DNA from: Daphnia pulex
Lineage: Eukaryota; Arthropoda; Branchiopoda; Diplostraca; Daphniidae
Assembly: GCF_021134715.1 (NCBI RefSeq)
Contig: NC_060023.1
Coordinates: forward strand, 2,170,001-2,234,000
DNA length: 64,000 bases
Reading direction: 5' to 3'
Under the pieces are notes generated by a model, which was not told where the DNA came from, made no database searches, and worked only from the letters and a program-made list of their open reading frames with translations. Position numbers and translations under genes: made by a program. Within the stretch, counting starts at the first letter, position 1. Every line of letters begins with the position of its first letter. Positions 24,542-36,313 of the stretch are shown here, piece by piece.

Positions 24542-25145
24542 TTTTTATGTCAGAAAAAAACAGTGACAACTGACAAGTTTGTTGTTATTTTCTGTCTGTC
24601 GTCTGTCTGGCTCTCAACCAATGAGAAGTAGGCATTCCCCAGGCTCCAATTTTAAAAATGTTACTTGGAAAATAAAGTTCGAATGTACGTTAAGTAGTTA
24701 ACTTCATAACAGAGAAGAAGCTATTTAACTATAAAATTATGTTTTACATTTGTAATTTAAAATATTTATCCATGCCCTAGTCAGTGCAAATTATTTCAGC
24801 ATAACGTACAATTCCAACGATAATTTTTATTTTCCAAAAGCCAATCAGTCCTAACGTAGTAACTGGGCCGGTGGAGTTTTAAAATTAGCCTTCATCCTGT
24901 ACCACATCTCCGTTATCTCCACAATTTCCAAATTTACTTGATCTCCTAACCCATTTTGAATAGCAAAACTATTTGGTGGAGACTGTGCTGATGTGTTTGA
25001 ATATTTATTCTGCGGCAGAGGCCCTCATCTTATCTACCCGTGTCCAATTACCCATAGGCTGATGGGCATACGTAAAAATACCCCAAAAAATAGTTTAAAA
25101 AATGTTAAAAAAATGCTGAAACTTCTCAATTTGAAAACTGGAAAC

Positions 25146-25187
25146 GGTCAGTATTTCGAGAGTCGTGAGAGGAATGACTACGTCTTC
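25146..25187 (+). repeat. Direct repeat of about 41 bp, copy 1
   Basis: It begins GGTCAGTATTTCGAGAGTCG and ends in ACTACGTCTT. A near-identical copy lies at 26433-26473. Unrelated flanks suggest a dispersed element fragment. Confidence 0.6.
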
Positions 25188-25760
25188 GTGGTCTTTATCT
25201 GTTACATTCGATACTTCATTCATAATTATTTTGTTATCATTGGGTTTTATGATTTTATCTCATCTATTTATTTATTTTTCTCATTCAATCCATTTCATTC
25301 ATTTTTCATAGGTTCCAAAAACAATTAATAAAAGTTTAAAGTTTTACAGATAATATGTTTATGTGGTACTATGGATTTTTTAAAAATTGAGCTACCCGTT
25401 GGAAGCCCAATTTTTCATTTTAATCGTATCGATTATAGCAATTCTCATAGAATATTTTATGAGAAATCACAATGTGTGTACAGTGCCCATCTCAGTTGAG
25501 ACGTAGAACAGTTTAACCATGAATTAACTGTGAACCGTGTAGATGACCATACCGGACCTAGTATTACATCTTGTATGTTGTGTGCCTATACCTAATACAC
25601 ACAAGAGATACTATGATTCATACGCAACAATTCTTTATAAACCATTGCATACTCGTACAGTTTCGGAATATGATTTAATCAAATACGCGAAACAACCGAC
25701 AATCCATCACATAATGATATTAATTTCCCATAAACATTCATATTGCTTGATTATAAGTAG

Positions 25761-25838
25761 TGCGTGAACGGAGAGTCGAACTCATGGCCAATAATAAGGA
25801 ATAATAATCCGACGCCTTATCCAACTCCCATACACGGA
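25761..25838 (-). tRNA. tRNA-like sequence, probably a pseudogene or SINE head
   Basis: The 78 nt on the minus strand have the layout of a tRNA. CGTGTAT can pair partly with GTTCACG as an acceptor stem. TTGGATAAGGCGTCGG resembles a D-arm/A box. GGA-TTATTAT-TCC forms a short anticodon-like hairpin, and GAGTTCGACTC matches a B box. The T stem and acceptor stem have mismatches, and the anticodon stem is short, so a functional tRNA is unlikely. Confidence 0.35.
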
Positions 25839-26432
25839 CCTGTAACCGAATCTGTTTTTACTCTAAGGTATGAGTACCCATTCCGATAAATAAGCGGTGA
25901 AAATTTCAGATTTTTGGAGCATAAAGAACTCATAGTGTATGTATATAAAAGATTTTTTAATTTTCCAAGTTCGGCAATATTGGCATACGATTCTGTACTT
26001 CATGGTGATTAGTTGATTACCAACCAAGACATCTAGCGACTGCGATTACCAACCAACAAGATTTTCTAGCGTCGTCCGCTCAACCTGGTTTCGGTGCGCA
26101 AATTCAAATTGCCAAATTTATCAGAGAAACATGGCCTTTTGAAAATGGTAACTAAATTTGAAGTTGAGAAAAAAGACAAGCCAAATGTGCATGAGTGGTG
26201 GAGAACTGGAAAATCAAGTTTGGATTTTTGAAGCAATCGTCGTGTTCCAGACATAGCTCTAGATCGCGTTGAATCTGCAACCCAAATGTTTAATTCAATC
26301 AATTTCTCAGCTTAATTCAGAATGCCCCGTTATGCAACGATGTCAATGCCCTTCCGTTGATGAATCAAGGCATCTCTTAAGGCATCGCGAAAGGCCAAAT
26401 GACGTGTAACAAGTTGCGGGGTAACAAAACAA

Positions 26433-26473
26433 GGTCAGTATTTTGAGAGTCGTGAGAGGAATGACTACGTCTT
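26433..26473 (+). repeat. Direct repeat of about 41 bp, copy 2
   Basis: Matches 25146-25187 with about one substitution (TATTTTGAGAG versus TATTTCGAGAG). Confidence 0.6.
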
Positions 26474-27711
26474 TATTATGCGTTGCTGTATATCGGGCGC
26501 GTGATTACATGTAGCGTGTTTTAATCTCCCTTATGTGTTGTAGTATAGCCTAGTCGTTCATCATAATGAGGGGATCATGGCGAGGGGAAAAAAACGTCTG
26601 AAACCAGTTACTGGATTGACAGCAAATTCGGCCATCGATTAAGGTTTGATCCAACTGTCCCCCCGGGATGTCGTTTTTTCTGAACGCTGGTATTTTTACC
26701 TGAAGCACAATTTTCATATACTAGATAAAAATATTGTAGCATCAAATAATTATTTACAAGTCAACTCCTACTCAACGGTATACATCTCTTGAGCAATACA
26801 ACTCTTCTGTATCTGATGGCCGTGCTGCTGGAACGCTGCGGTAAAATCATATTTTTCTCAAAATTATTTCAATAACTGACACTGAATACGCTGGTAATCT
26901 ATGCAACTTTAAATATTATGTGCACATGGGCCTGCGTTCCGAACTTCAGACTAAAAGTTTAGTCTGGACAGTTCTGTCCACTTCATGTGTATAGCGTCTA
27001 TTCTCAAACCATTTCTAACTGCGCTATTTGCTATAAGCTATAACTGAAAACCTCCCAGTTAATTTTTAGAACCATATGCTGACTTATCGTCTATGCATAA
27101 TATTTTTTTTTCTGTATCTTTAATTTCCGAGAGCAGTGCACAGCTCGATTCAGTACGGTTTTTTAGAATAACAACCCAGATAAGTATTATAGTTCAAGTT
27201 GGATGCTGGGACTATCACGGTTTGGGGAAACACGACCGGAATGACTTTTTGACATCAAAACTGACCTCTGAGTTTTGACGCAGTCTACGAAATAATAATC
27301 CGTATTATCTCCCATTTATTCCAAAATAAATCAAACGATATGAATGGTGTCTCGGTTCAACTATTTGTTGCAACAACATTTTGCCTCTTTCACTGATGAG
27401 CGGACAGTGTCCATCACGATTCAGCTGGAATGGCTCGTTTAAATACCAGTTGGCAATCTTAAAAACCTCAACAATGCATTTTTTGTCTAGCGCTAGTAAT
27501 CAGTGTTATTCTCTTAACGATGGAAACATTTGTTTGCTCCGTACCCACCGATCTCCAACATTCGGGTTAGTAGAATGAATAATATTAACGAATTATTTAC
27601 TTTATTGTTGATTAAACGACAAAATTATATTTTGCAGATGTTGAGACGAATATCCTTATTAATGACTCTCCAAAGATTATCACAAATTTGGAAATAATTT
27701 ACATCAGTACC

Positions 27712-29154
27712 ATGGCGAGTCTTTTGGAAGGGATCAACAATTTGGCCATAGTGCCAGATAAGGATACAGCTTTATTGAATAATCACAGGAAGCGACGCAA
27801 CAGTGATAGCGAACCATTTCCGTTTGACGGTCCCGAAAGTTGCACGCTATCGGAAACCGAACTCGATCAGATTCTTGGTCTCTTTCAAAAGTTCACAAAA
27901 GTGGACAAGAATTTTTGCAACGTGCAAAATGTTGAACGCCCAAAACAAATTGGACCTGCGACGTCAGACGCAGCTCCTTCAAAATCGACCGATAGTAAGG
28001 TTACACCCGTTGTTAATCCGGTAAAAACAACCGTGAAATCACCAGCGAGTTCGTCAAAAACGGTGGCTAGTCGTCCGGCATCCACTAATTCGACGAAGAC
28101 AGCAATAAGTAACCCGACAAGCAATTCGAAATTGATCAGCAGCGCGTCCAAGCCAACCGTAAATTCGACAAAAGTGGCCACTAGTCCAAAGACCGGCGTT
28201 AAATCAACTGGGGTGGTCAGTCCGACAAAGTCAGCGACTAACTCAACAAAACCAAAAATCAGTTCCATTAAATCGGCGGCTAATGTGGTCCAATTGGCCG
28301 TTGGAAGTTCCACGAAATCCACAGCACGTAATTCAACGAAACCGATAGTTAATCCGAATAAAAATTCGACCGAAACAGCCGCCGCTAACTCGTCGGCACC
28401 TTTGTTAACCAGAAGAAAACGGTCACTGCCAACCAAATCGGGAGGAGGATGCAATAAGCTTATTGAATCAATCCAGTTAAGCACAAGCAGTGTCAGGAGC
28501 GCCTACTGTGATCTGTCAAATACCGAGGAGTTAGATCCTCGTTTCAACGAGAAGAAAGCAGCTTACGAGACCGAGGTTGCCCAACTGAGGGAGAAACTGG
28601 ACAACAAAGACCTGCAAATCGAGCAGAAGTACAAAACCAAGATTGAACAATTGAATCAAGATTTTCAAAAGCTGGAAAAGAACATGCGGGACACTTTGGA
28701 GAAATTAGAATCCGTTGACAACTTATACAGGAGAGCCCAAGCAAAAGTCGTAATTGCAAGTTTGAAATCCGGTGATATCAAAGAAGCTTTGGAAGAGTTT
28801 GAAAAAATAGAGTCGCTAAACAATACGATAATACTTATCACGATTGCTCTCCAAGACGAATTTCGGATTCCAATCGAAAACGTCATCAACTTTGCTCGGG
28901 GAATGAAAGAGCTCGAAGCCGTGGTTCACGGCACAATACATATTTTCTACGAATTGGAAAAGAAACAAGGTTTTATTGAGAAAAAAGTAGTTTCCCCATT
29001 AAAAGAAACGGTTGAGGGAATTATGAAACAATTGGTAGAACGGGAACAAAAAGGTAATCTGGCCAGCAATATCGATCGGGCTACGGTTGGTCAATTGGTT
29101 CTTCTTTTTAACAAACTTGATTATTTGTTAGTTTCCCCTTTTAAATACAACTGA
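27712..29154 (+). CDS. Single-exon orphan gene: Ser/Thr/Lys/Asn-rich repeats plus C-terminal coiled coil
   Basis: One uninterrupted frame of 480 residues with no intron, unlike all its neighbours. The ATG at 27712 (ACCATGGCG, a good start context) is the first in frame. Residues about 90-245 are low-complexity, built from degenerate units like NSTKTAISNPTS, NSTKVATSPK and NSTKPKISSI. Then come a basic patch (LTRRKRSLPTK) and, from about 290, a predicted coiled coil (EVAQLREKLDNKDLQIEQ, KIEQLNQDFQKLEKNM). A helical C-terminus includes SGDIKEALEEFEKIESLNN. No signal peptide or membrane segment is apparent. I do not recognise a family. The intronless form might point to a retrocopy origin, but no poly-A tract or target duplication was seen. 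Confidence 0.7.
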   Translation: MASLLEGINNLAIVPDKDTALLNNHRKRRNSDSEPFPFDGPESCTLSETELDQILGLFQKFTKVDKNFCNVQNVERPKQIGPATSDAAPSKSTDSKVTPVVNPVKTTVKSPASSSKTVASRPASTNSTKTAISNPTSNSKLISSASKPTVNSTKVATSPKTGVKSTGVVSPTKSATNSTKPKISSIKSAANVVQLAVGSSTKSTARNSTKPIVNPNKNSTETAAANSSAPLLTRRKRSLPTKSGGGCNKLIESIQLSTSSVRSAYCDLSNTEELDPRFNEKKAAYETEVAQLREKLDNKDLQIEQKYKTKIEQLNQDFQKLEKNMRDTLEKLESVDNLYRRAQAKVVIASLKSGDIKEALEEFEKIESLNNTIILITIALQDEFRIPIENVINFARGMKELEAVVHGTIHIFYELEKKQGFIEKKVVSPLKETVEGIMKQLVEREQKGNLASNIDRATVGQLVLLFNKLDYLLVSPFKYN

Positions 29155-29478
29155 TGACGTTGCTGTTGATTTATTAATTTGTGTTTTGTTCTTTTAGTTA
29201 GACTGTAATATTCTGTATAGTCATATAAATGAATACAACACGCATACTGCACTGCTTATCAATTTTGAGAGTTGCGCCACATGAGCTTGCTTATGCTATT
29301 CGATTCGGACTGAAGTTCAGCTTTTTAAGGGGGTTCATGTTTCTGTGTCAAAGGTCGGACAATATTGCAGGAAATCCAGCGAGAGGAATGATGTAAATCG
29401 TCTGAATACGCCTACTACGCATTCCTCCCCTCTCTAGTGAAAACATTAGACCAGTTTAAATTGGTGCGTGTTCGTATT

Positions 29479-30500
29479 ATGGCCGAATCTTTACTAACTC
29501 TCTTAATGGCTAACCTCCTACAACTAATCGTGTTTATCTTTTCTTGGACCAGCGATCAGGATTTATTCCATACCAACGCAACCCATGAAGGATTCATAGC
29601 GGAAAACAGCCTCATCGACTTGTCAACTCAGTCTCCATTAGCTGTCGTCAGCAATCTATCATCAGCGTAAGTTAATTTACTTTTAAAGCCATTTACTTGC
29701 AAAAATAATCGACTGTGATTCGAAATAGATTCGACTGCCTTTCGCCAAATGAAAGGTTTTACATAATTGATGATCAGTTATCGTGTTTCCAGCTGATGAC
29801 GCAAGGACCCTGCAGTAAATTTTTAACACACATTATTAAATAAAATAATTACAATTTAAATTTATTGCTATTATATTATGTTTTTGTTCGACCTCGAAGA
29901 ACCTAATCAGCTATTTTATCTGGACTCGGACGACAGCGGCATCTGTGATTGCGAAAACAGTCTGTTCATCTATTCCGCTGAAACTGGCGAATGCTATCAG
30001 CAAAACTCCCAGGTTTTTTTTTATTATTATTAATTTTAAAGAGTGCGTAAACAATTTAAAAAATTAACTTTGTCTGTGATTAGGGACCGTGTAAAGATGG
30101 AGAATGGTTTACGTTAACCGACGACGGAATACTGTCGTGCGAAACGCTTCCAGACGGATGCCTGGCCGACGGACACTACGTATTTTGGAGCCCCGATTAT
30201 GAAGGATCGAGTGAAGCAAGTGAAAAACAATGTTGGCTGTTGGGGAGCCAAGGACCTTGTTCCGAAAATGAAACGCTAGAGCGTTACGCCACAAATACCG
30301 TCGGATGTCAATTAAGAGCATTTAAGATTGGTAGGAGACCTCATCACGGGGGCAACGAAATTGATGAACGGAATCTGGAAGATAAGGAAGCCGAAAGTAG
30401 ATCCCCATCAGGTAGATCCGTCGCTGTAGCCGGAATGCGTCCTTGTGGTCCCGGTAGCCGCCGAACGCAGACAGGAAAGTGCCGGCCGAATATCGGTTAA
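29479..30500 (+). CDS. Secreted Cys-rich protein of the DUF4789 type (5' exon uncertain)
   Basis: Exon 3 (30085-30500) and the preceding exon ending at 30012 join in phase 0. They encode DSGICDCENSLFIYSAETG-ECYQQ, GPCKDGEWFTLTDDGILSCE and LLGSQGPCSENETLERY: the repeated GPC...G and DC-C spacing typical of arthropod DUF4789 proteins. An upstream exon (29479-29666) starts with ATG and a strong hydrophobic signal (LLTLLMANLLQLIVFIF) and ends at a good GTAAGT donor. I could not find an acceptor that joins it to the middle exon without an in-frame stop. Either the middle exon starts at the ATG at 29878, or an exon was missed, or the locus is decayed. Function unknown; extracellular by inference. 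Confidence 0.6.
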
Positions 30501-31918
30501 GTCACCTTTTTTTTCAAATAATTGTATTTTGTTCTTCTTTGATGAGATCCGTCCGATACAATTAATTCAGGTAATTTGAATATCGGAAAATAATTTGTTT
30601 CGTTATTGGTAATTACTTTTTAAAAATCTTGTTTTAGATCAGCATTCCATGGATAACCAACCCATTTTTAATATTGTCAAAGAAGTCAGAAAAACATAAT
30701 ATCGTTTAATGCATTTAGTCTAAATTTTTCGCTTGTTTCTTCATGTAAAATATTTGACACGATACACAAAAATACTTTAAAAAAATGCTATACATTACAT
30801 ATTCAATTCATCCTGAGTTCCTCATTAAAAGTTATTGATTAGACTTGTGCATCCTAGTAATTGATTCTGAAAGTATTCATTGTGTGAATGGTAAGCATAA
30901 TTGTGCCAGTGCGTTGTGCATAGACTATCGAGTCCTGTTCGTTAAAAAGCAACGTTTTCTTATCGCTTAGTTAAGTTGCAGCTTATAGTGTCCTTATTGG
31001 CTGTCAAATTAAAAAAATGTTATTTAGTCTCAGTGTAACAGTAAAAGAGAGCTCTGTCTGGTGTCTAGTCAGATTCCAGTCCGCCCACACAATATCTGTA
31101 TATCAAGAACCTCTGTATATCGAGATATCGAAAGTGATAAAAGGGAGTTACATCCTGGACTGGCCAGCAGATTTTGATGCTCGGTGACCCCCAGTACATT
31201 GATCTTTGCTGTTCTGAAGGATTCCTGCCTTTCCAGTAGCCAATAGGCCATAAGAGTTCAGACTATTCTCTGTGTGTCTCGCAAGATGATTGTAGACGAT
31301 TGGAAATATATAGCGGTCTTACGTTGCGGCACGTGTCGTGTCACCCGGTATCTGTCGTCTGACTGATTGTGAAGAAATCGTCAACTCATGACGGAAGGTC
31401 GGAAAACGCACCACTGTCTGCCCTTTTCATACTCCTGATCGCTCCTGATCTTGATACCGATGAAGTAGAGACTGTCGCCGAGAGGCCGGTTTTTTTCCTC
31501 TGGCTCCTTCAACGCTGAATATTTCGCAATCACAATAACAAGGAATCCAATCCGTCTATACTTATTCCTATTTTTTTGCAACTTGAAAAAAGAATTCAAG
31601 TCTCAAATTAGAAACAAGATGCATGATTTAAAAAATTTCTCCGTGAATTCTCAATGACTGAAGGCTTTAGAAATATTTCTATAAATAATTGTGACTTCAT
31701 TTTCAGGTGTTTTTCTCTGAAACCATCTTATAAGAACAGATGCTGTTTAGAAATGCTAAACGCCCAAACCTTTAAATCACGTCGTCTGCTCTTTTACACT
31801 GGTGGTGGTGGACATTTCCTTTTAAAGGTACACCCAAAATACTCGAATTTTTGCGGTTCTATATATTTGTATTTCTCGTTAAGTTGATAGATTCCAATCA
31901 AGTAACACACCTGTGAAA
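30501..31918. other. Intergenic region
   Basis: AT-rich. No exon with domain or splice support. The rightmost part is presumably the promoter and 5' leader of prefoldin 5. Confidence 0.5.
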
Positions 31919-32675
31919 ATGGCTGGTAATGCACAAAAAGATAAAGCCCAAGGAGGAGATAATATGCAGAAAATAGACTTGACCACTTTGACACTTCCAC
32001 AGCTGTCTCAGTTAAAGCAGCAACTTGAACAAGTCATTATTTCATTATTTTATTTTATAGAATTATTTATAACTGCTTTCTTTCATTTTTGACTGTATAG
32101 GATTTAAGCCTGTACCAAGATTCTCTTCAGACTTTGAAAATTGCACAGACAAAATTTCAAGAATCAGCTGAAAGTGCTGAGAAACTAGAATCTACCCAGG
32201 AAGGTGCACCTATACTTGTTCCACTCACAGGATCTGTAAGCTAGATTAAAGTAATTGTACATATGATTTCTTGGTATAAGACCTTATATTTGATAGATGT
32301 ATGTGCCTGGAAAAATCAGTAAACCAGAACAACCTTTGATTGATATTGGAACCGGTTACTATGCAGAGAATGTAAGTGCTGATAATCTTGTCAAAAGATT
32401 GAAATGGTTACTAAGTTTTATTGTTTAATGTTCAGACAATTGAACAAGCTAAGAGTTATTTCAGACGTAAAGTAAAGTTTGTTACTGAACAAATGGAGAA
32501 AGTACAGATGCTTGGTATTGAAAAGAGTCAAGTCAGAGATGGTAATTTACTTTGATATTATTTTTAATTTTCTCTATGTACTAAAGATTTTTTTACTGCA
32601 GCTGTTGCTGAAGTGATGGATTTGAAAGTACAAGCCCAAGTTGCCGCCAACCCTCAGGCTGCAGTTCGCGCTTAA
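31919..32675 (+). CDS. PFDN5: Prefoldin subunit 5
   Basis: Five exons (31919-32032, 32101-32235, 32297-32371, 32436-32541, 32602-32675) give 167 residues, close to the family's usual 150-155 plus a short N-terminal extension. Prefoldin is the hexameric cytosolic co-chaperone that hands unfolded actin and tubulin to the CCT chaperonin; subunit 5 is an alpha-type subunit. The diagnostic core is PILVPLTGSMYVPGKI followed by PLIDIGTGYYAENT, flanked by two helices that form the coiled coil (LPQLSQLKQQLEQ and KVKFVTEQMEKVQ). The ATG follows GTGAAA and opens the only compatible frame. The donor after exon 1 (GTCATT) is unusual. Confidence 0.93.
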
Positions 32676-33141
32676 ACAGACCATCCGTACAGTATAATAA
32701 ATGAATAATAAAATTTCATCATCAACAAATTGACATTTTCATTGCTTTAATTTTTTATTTCGATTCGTAATGAAGCTGCTGAGTCTCAAACAGTTAAACT
32801 TGCACTGTTAATAACATGGAGGAGTACAAAAAGGGAGATTTCCAATAGAAAAAACGATTTTGTGCATCGTTGTACCTGCCCGGTCGCAGATAAACTTGAT
32901 GGCCATTGAACATACGCAACAACAGCGAAGTTAACACACAAAAAGTAGTTAAAAAAAATTGCCAAACCGAACATTGGAAATGGGACAAAAAAATTTAGGA
33001 ATTCAGGTCTACACGGGGACTAGACAGCACATTTTTTCGCCTTGACAGAAAAAAATTATCAATTGTTACACTTTAAATTTCTCACTTTTGAAGCGGTGCA
33101 ACATTAGTCCAGACCAGCGGATTTAGTCTATGTCAGAGCTT
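32676..33141. other. 3' ends of convergent PFDN5 and AGPAT genes
   Basis: Contains an AATAAA-like signal just after the PFDN5 stop (ATAAATGAATAATAAAATT near 32696). The rest is presumably 3' UTR of the minus-strand AGPAT gene. Open frames here are shadows. Confidence 0.5.
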
Positions 33142-34163
33142 TTAACTAGAAGGTTGAGCATTATTAGCATTAGATATTTCGTCAGAAGAGGATTGATACA
33201 CTTCCAACATCATGTTGCGCACTCGCTCCATTAACTCAGGTAAATCTTCCATTGTCATGCCTTTAGTAGACACTGGTGGTAATACGGTCATTACAATTTC
33301 ACCTGGGTCAAACCGCTTTTGTTTGTGATCAAGAAAGTAGTAGTACGAGTAAACGACAGGACTAATAGGCAGCTGCGCATTGATGGCAATGTAGAAAGCA
33401 CCTTTTTTAAATGGGAGCATGTCTCTTTTCCCGCTATTACGCGTTCCTTCTGGAAAGATCCATAACTTCAACTAAATAAAGCGCAAAACAATTCTTGAAA
33501 TGCTACTCAGATTAATTAAAGAATTAAAATCAGAAGAAACTTACTTTTTTCTGCTTCACTTGCTCAGCTGCCTCATTCATTGTAGCGTGAGAATCGTGTG
33601 CTTTGTTTCTTTTTATGAAAATGGTTCCACAAAGACCTGCTACATAGCCAAATGGACCAATGTAATTTACCTCCTTCTTTGCAATAGCTGCACAACGCTC
33701 CATAGTGGGCCAATGAGTTATCATCCCTGATGTTGAGAATGAATTCATTGGAGTAAAAGCAATGTATAATTAAAAATAACTATATTACCAAGGAAATCAA
33801 GGCAACTTTGATGGTTTGCACAAATAATTGAACCATCATTCACAAAATTTTCTGGGTTCCGTAGGTGCACTTTCATTCCAAGAAGAGCATTTAAGAGGGG
33901 TCCAAGGAAATAAGCAACAAGTCTGTAAAATGAAAATGATGTTAGGTGCCATCTTTTTTAATTGAAATATTTAAAGTGCTTTACACTGTGTTATGAACAT
34001 TGCCAGGCCTGAACATGGCAATAGGGATTAGGAACACAGCAGTTAGCATGACTATGGAAATGTAGAGGGTAAATCGAAAGTAGTATCTGAACCATGACTG
34101 TGTTTCATAAGTGATGGCTAGAACCACTAAGGAAACCAAAAGTACATCCCAACTGAAGAACAT
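33142..34163 (-). CDS. AGPAT: 1-acyl-sn-glycerol-3-phosphate acyltransferase (AGPAT1/2 type)
   Basis: Four exons, 34163-33985, 33922-33789, 33726-33545 and 33471-33142, join in phase to give 274 residues, the usual length for AGPAT1/2. The enzyme converts lysophosphatidic acid to phosphatidic acid in the ER membrane, the second acylation of glycerolipid synthesis. Two N-terminal hydrophobic helices (LLVSLVVLAITYE and YISIVMLTAVFLIPIAMF) precede the catalytic motif NHQSCLD (Hx4D). GTIFIKR contributes to the substrate pocket, FPEGTRN is the acceptor-binding motif and PFKKGAFYIAI is motif III. The order and spacing are canonical and no key residue is missing. It converges with prefoldin 5. Confidence 0.93.
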
Positions 34164-36313
34164 TTTCCTGATAATGTGCGGAAATTGTCGATAAGACAGA
34201 AGCGTCGAACCACGATAGAAAGGAATATCACGCCACTAGCAGGATGAAAAAGCCCGCCAGTCCCCTGTCAATGCAGGGGAAAAGTTGCACGCTATATACT
34301 CAAAGTCTCAATCACGAATGAAAGTAAACAGATCTCAAATGACTCGACCCGGAAGAATCTTGTTTCCGAAGGGAAAAAATCAGAAAAAAAAAATCTGTAC
34401 GAAGACGACAACGGGAGGAGTAGTTAACAACCCCAACGAGTTTTTTTTTTCGTCTGCCTCAGACGTCATATATAACCGTAACCATACCAACCACATAAAA
34501 CTTCCTTCCCACAAAATCAGTTCTTCACGCCATCTATGAAACCACAAGTCAATGATAGATTGTTCTATTTTGTTTTAAAAAGGCTTGCAAAAATGCTCGC
34601 AAAAATGCATTTCAATGGTTATCCAAATGTCCATACAAGTTGTCGTGATGTTTGCCAGTTTGTTGGCAAAACATAGTCGAAAACTTTCGGTCCTTTTATA
34701 GCTCTCAACTTTAGTGGGCCACTGGAGCGGTGCGACTATGACAAAGTTTTGTCAACCTGCGTTTGATCGTTTGCCGAAGGTTACAAATTCACGCATTGCT
34801 GTAAGCTTATTTTATTTGAGAAAATCTTGGAGAAACTAAACCACAAAATCCTTGAAAAGATATCCGTAATGGTCAATAGTGGTTTTGGACGTTTGAGTTC
34901 CATTCAACAACCGTGTTTTAAGGCATACATTGACTTACCAGCTTTTTTTTACTCTCGAAATACGACGAGTGATCCGGCGGCAACCGTAACCCCTTTAGCG
35001 GGAAAACAACCGACCTCGAAACCGTTCAGGCCCATACATAGAGAGGACGAGGTTCATTTTGTATCCAGATAAATAGAAAACAGGGCCAAGGTGTTAACAT
35101 GTAAACAAACATCTGCATTTGAATTTCTCTAGTAAGCTTCGAAATCGAAAAAAGCGGTTCTATCTAATCACGTATGAATTTATTTAATTAGCAGTTGGTT
35201 AACAAAAACCAAATTTCATTGATAGTCCTAATTGAAACGGATGTCCTGGTCTATTTGCATGTTTGAACGGATGCACACGATAAGACAGGCGCACACAAAT
35301 GCAACAAATTTTGTTATTCAATAATTTTGTGGTTGCTGTGAGAGGCGACATTATATTGTATACGCGCGTTGCAAACTGTGAACGCTAATGTTTACGTCAA
35401 CTGACGTCAACTCAAACAGAAATTTGAGAACGAGAATGTATCAAACTATAACCCATCTCATCTTACTCGCGTGATGCTGAAGAATTATCATGCCCACTAA
35501 AAAGCCTTATTTTTAAATTACCGCAAAATTCCATTCTTATTTCTTAAATTGCAATTCAGCGATTTTATCGGTGAAAAACATTTGTCCCATAAAAAGGCTG
35601 AGAAACGAACTTTGTTTTGTGGTTAGATTACCGCATGTTTTATATTACAATAAACATTGCTTCCTTTTGGTTTGTAGCACTCGACCTTGGCTTTGCCCTT
35701 TACTTAACCAGATGCGCCATTCCTGACGAGCTTTTTTCGCAAAATTGACTGGACCAAACATTCTCTTTCACACAATGTTCTACGCAAGAAGTACGTACTT
35801 TTTCATATTATCAGATCTATTCGTCAAGGACAAACGGAACATAACACTCTTCTTTTTTTATCGCTTCAAGCCCTATTATTAAGTCCTTTGCCATTTATTG
35901 TTTTAGTTGCTATGCCAGCCAGGTCCAAAAATGGATTGATTCGTTGTTACGTGCCGAACTTGCGTGGTGCGTGTTATATCATATGATACGAACGAGTCAA
36001 TACAGCTCAATATAACTGCAGTAGGACCACTTGTATTTCTGTGTTTTCGTTTTTCCGCTAGAGGGCCAAGACGAGCCCCAAAACCGTTAAAATTTACTTG
36101 TCGTTCATACAAATAAACCCGATAACTGGTCTCTGCTGTCAAATATCGGACCAAGTGAAATTGCACAATTTAGTACTATTAGTAGAGTTAGTTTGACCGT
36201 TATTCAGGAGACGTACGTTCGAGCTCTGAACCGAATAATGAATTGAGAAGGAAATTGTCGTTACACATCTGGAAGTGAAGCTGATACCGAACAGATTCTT
36301 CGGTTCTTGTCAA
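34164..36313. other. Intergenic region between AGPAT and SUCO
   Basis: About 2.1 kb with no exon I can support. Frames such as 34827-35072 (+) and 36166-35903 (-) have no recognisable domain. It holds promoters for the two divergent genes, but I see no clear TATA box. Confidence 0.45.

Larger units (their letters stand above)
24542..27711. other. Intergenic region with repeat debris and a tRNA-like sequence
   Basis: No supported protein-coding exon. It holds a direct repeat of about 41 bp (25146-25187 and 26433-26473) and a tRNA-like sequence at 25761-25838. Short open frames (for example 26302-26066 minus) have no recognisable domain. The right end is the promoter side of the gene at 27712. 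Confidence 0.5.

Noticed and set aside
27885-28484. 199-codon frame on the minus strand
   Set aside because: Antisense shadow of the Ser/Thr/Asn-rich repeats of the 27712 gene. It has no start context or domain.
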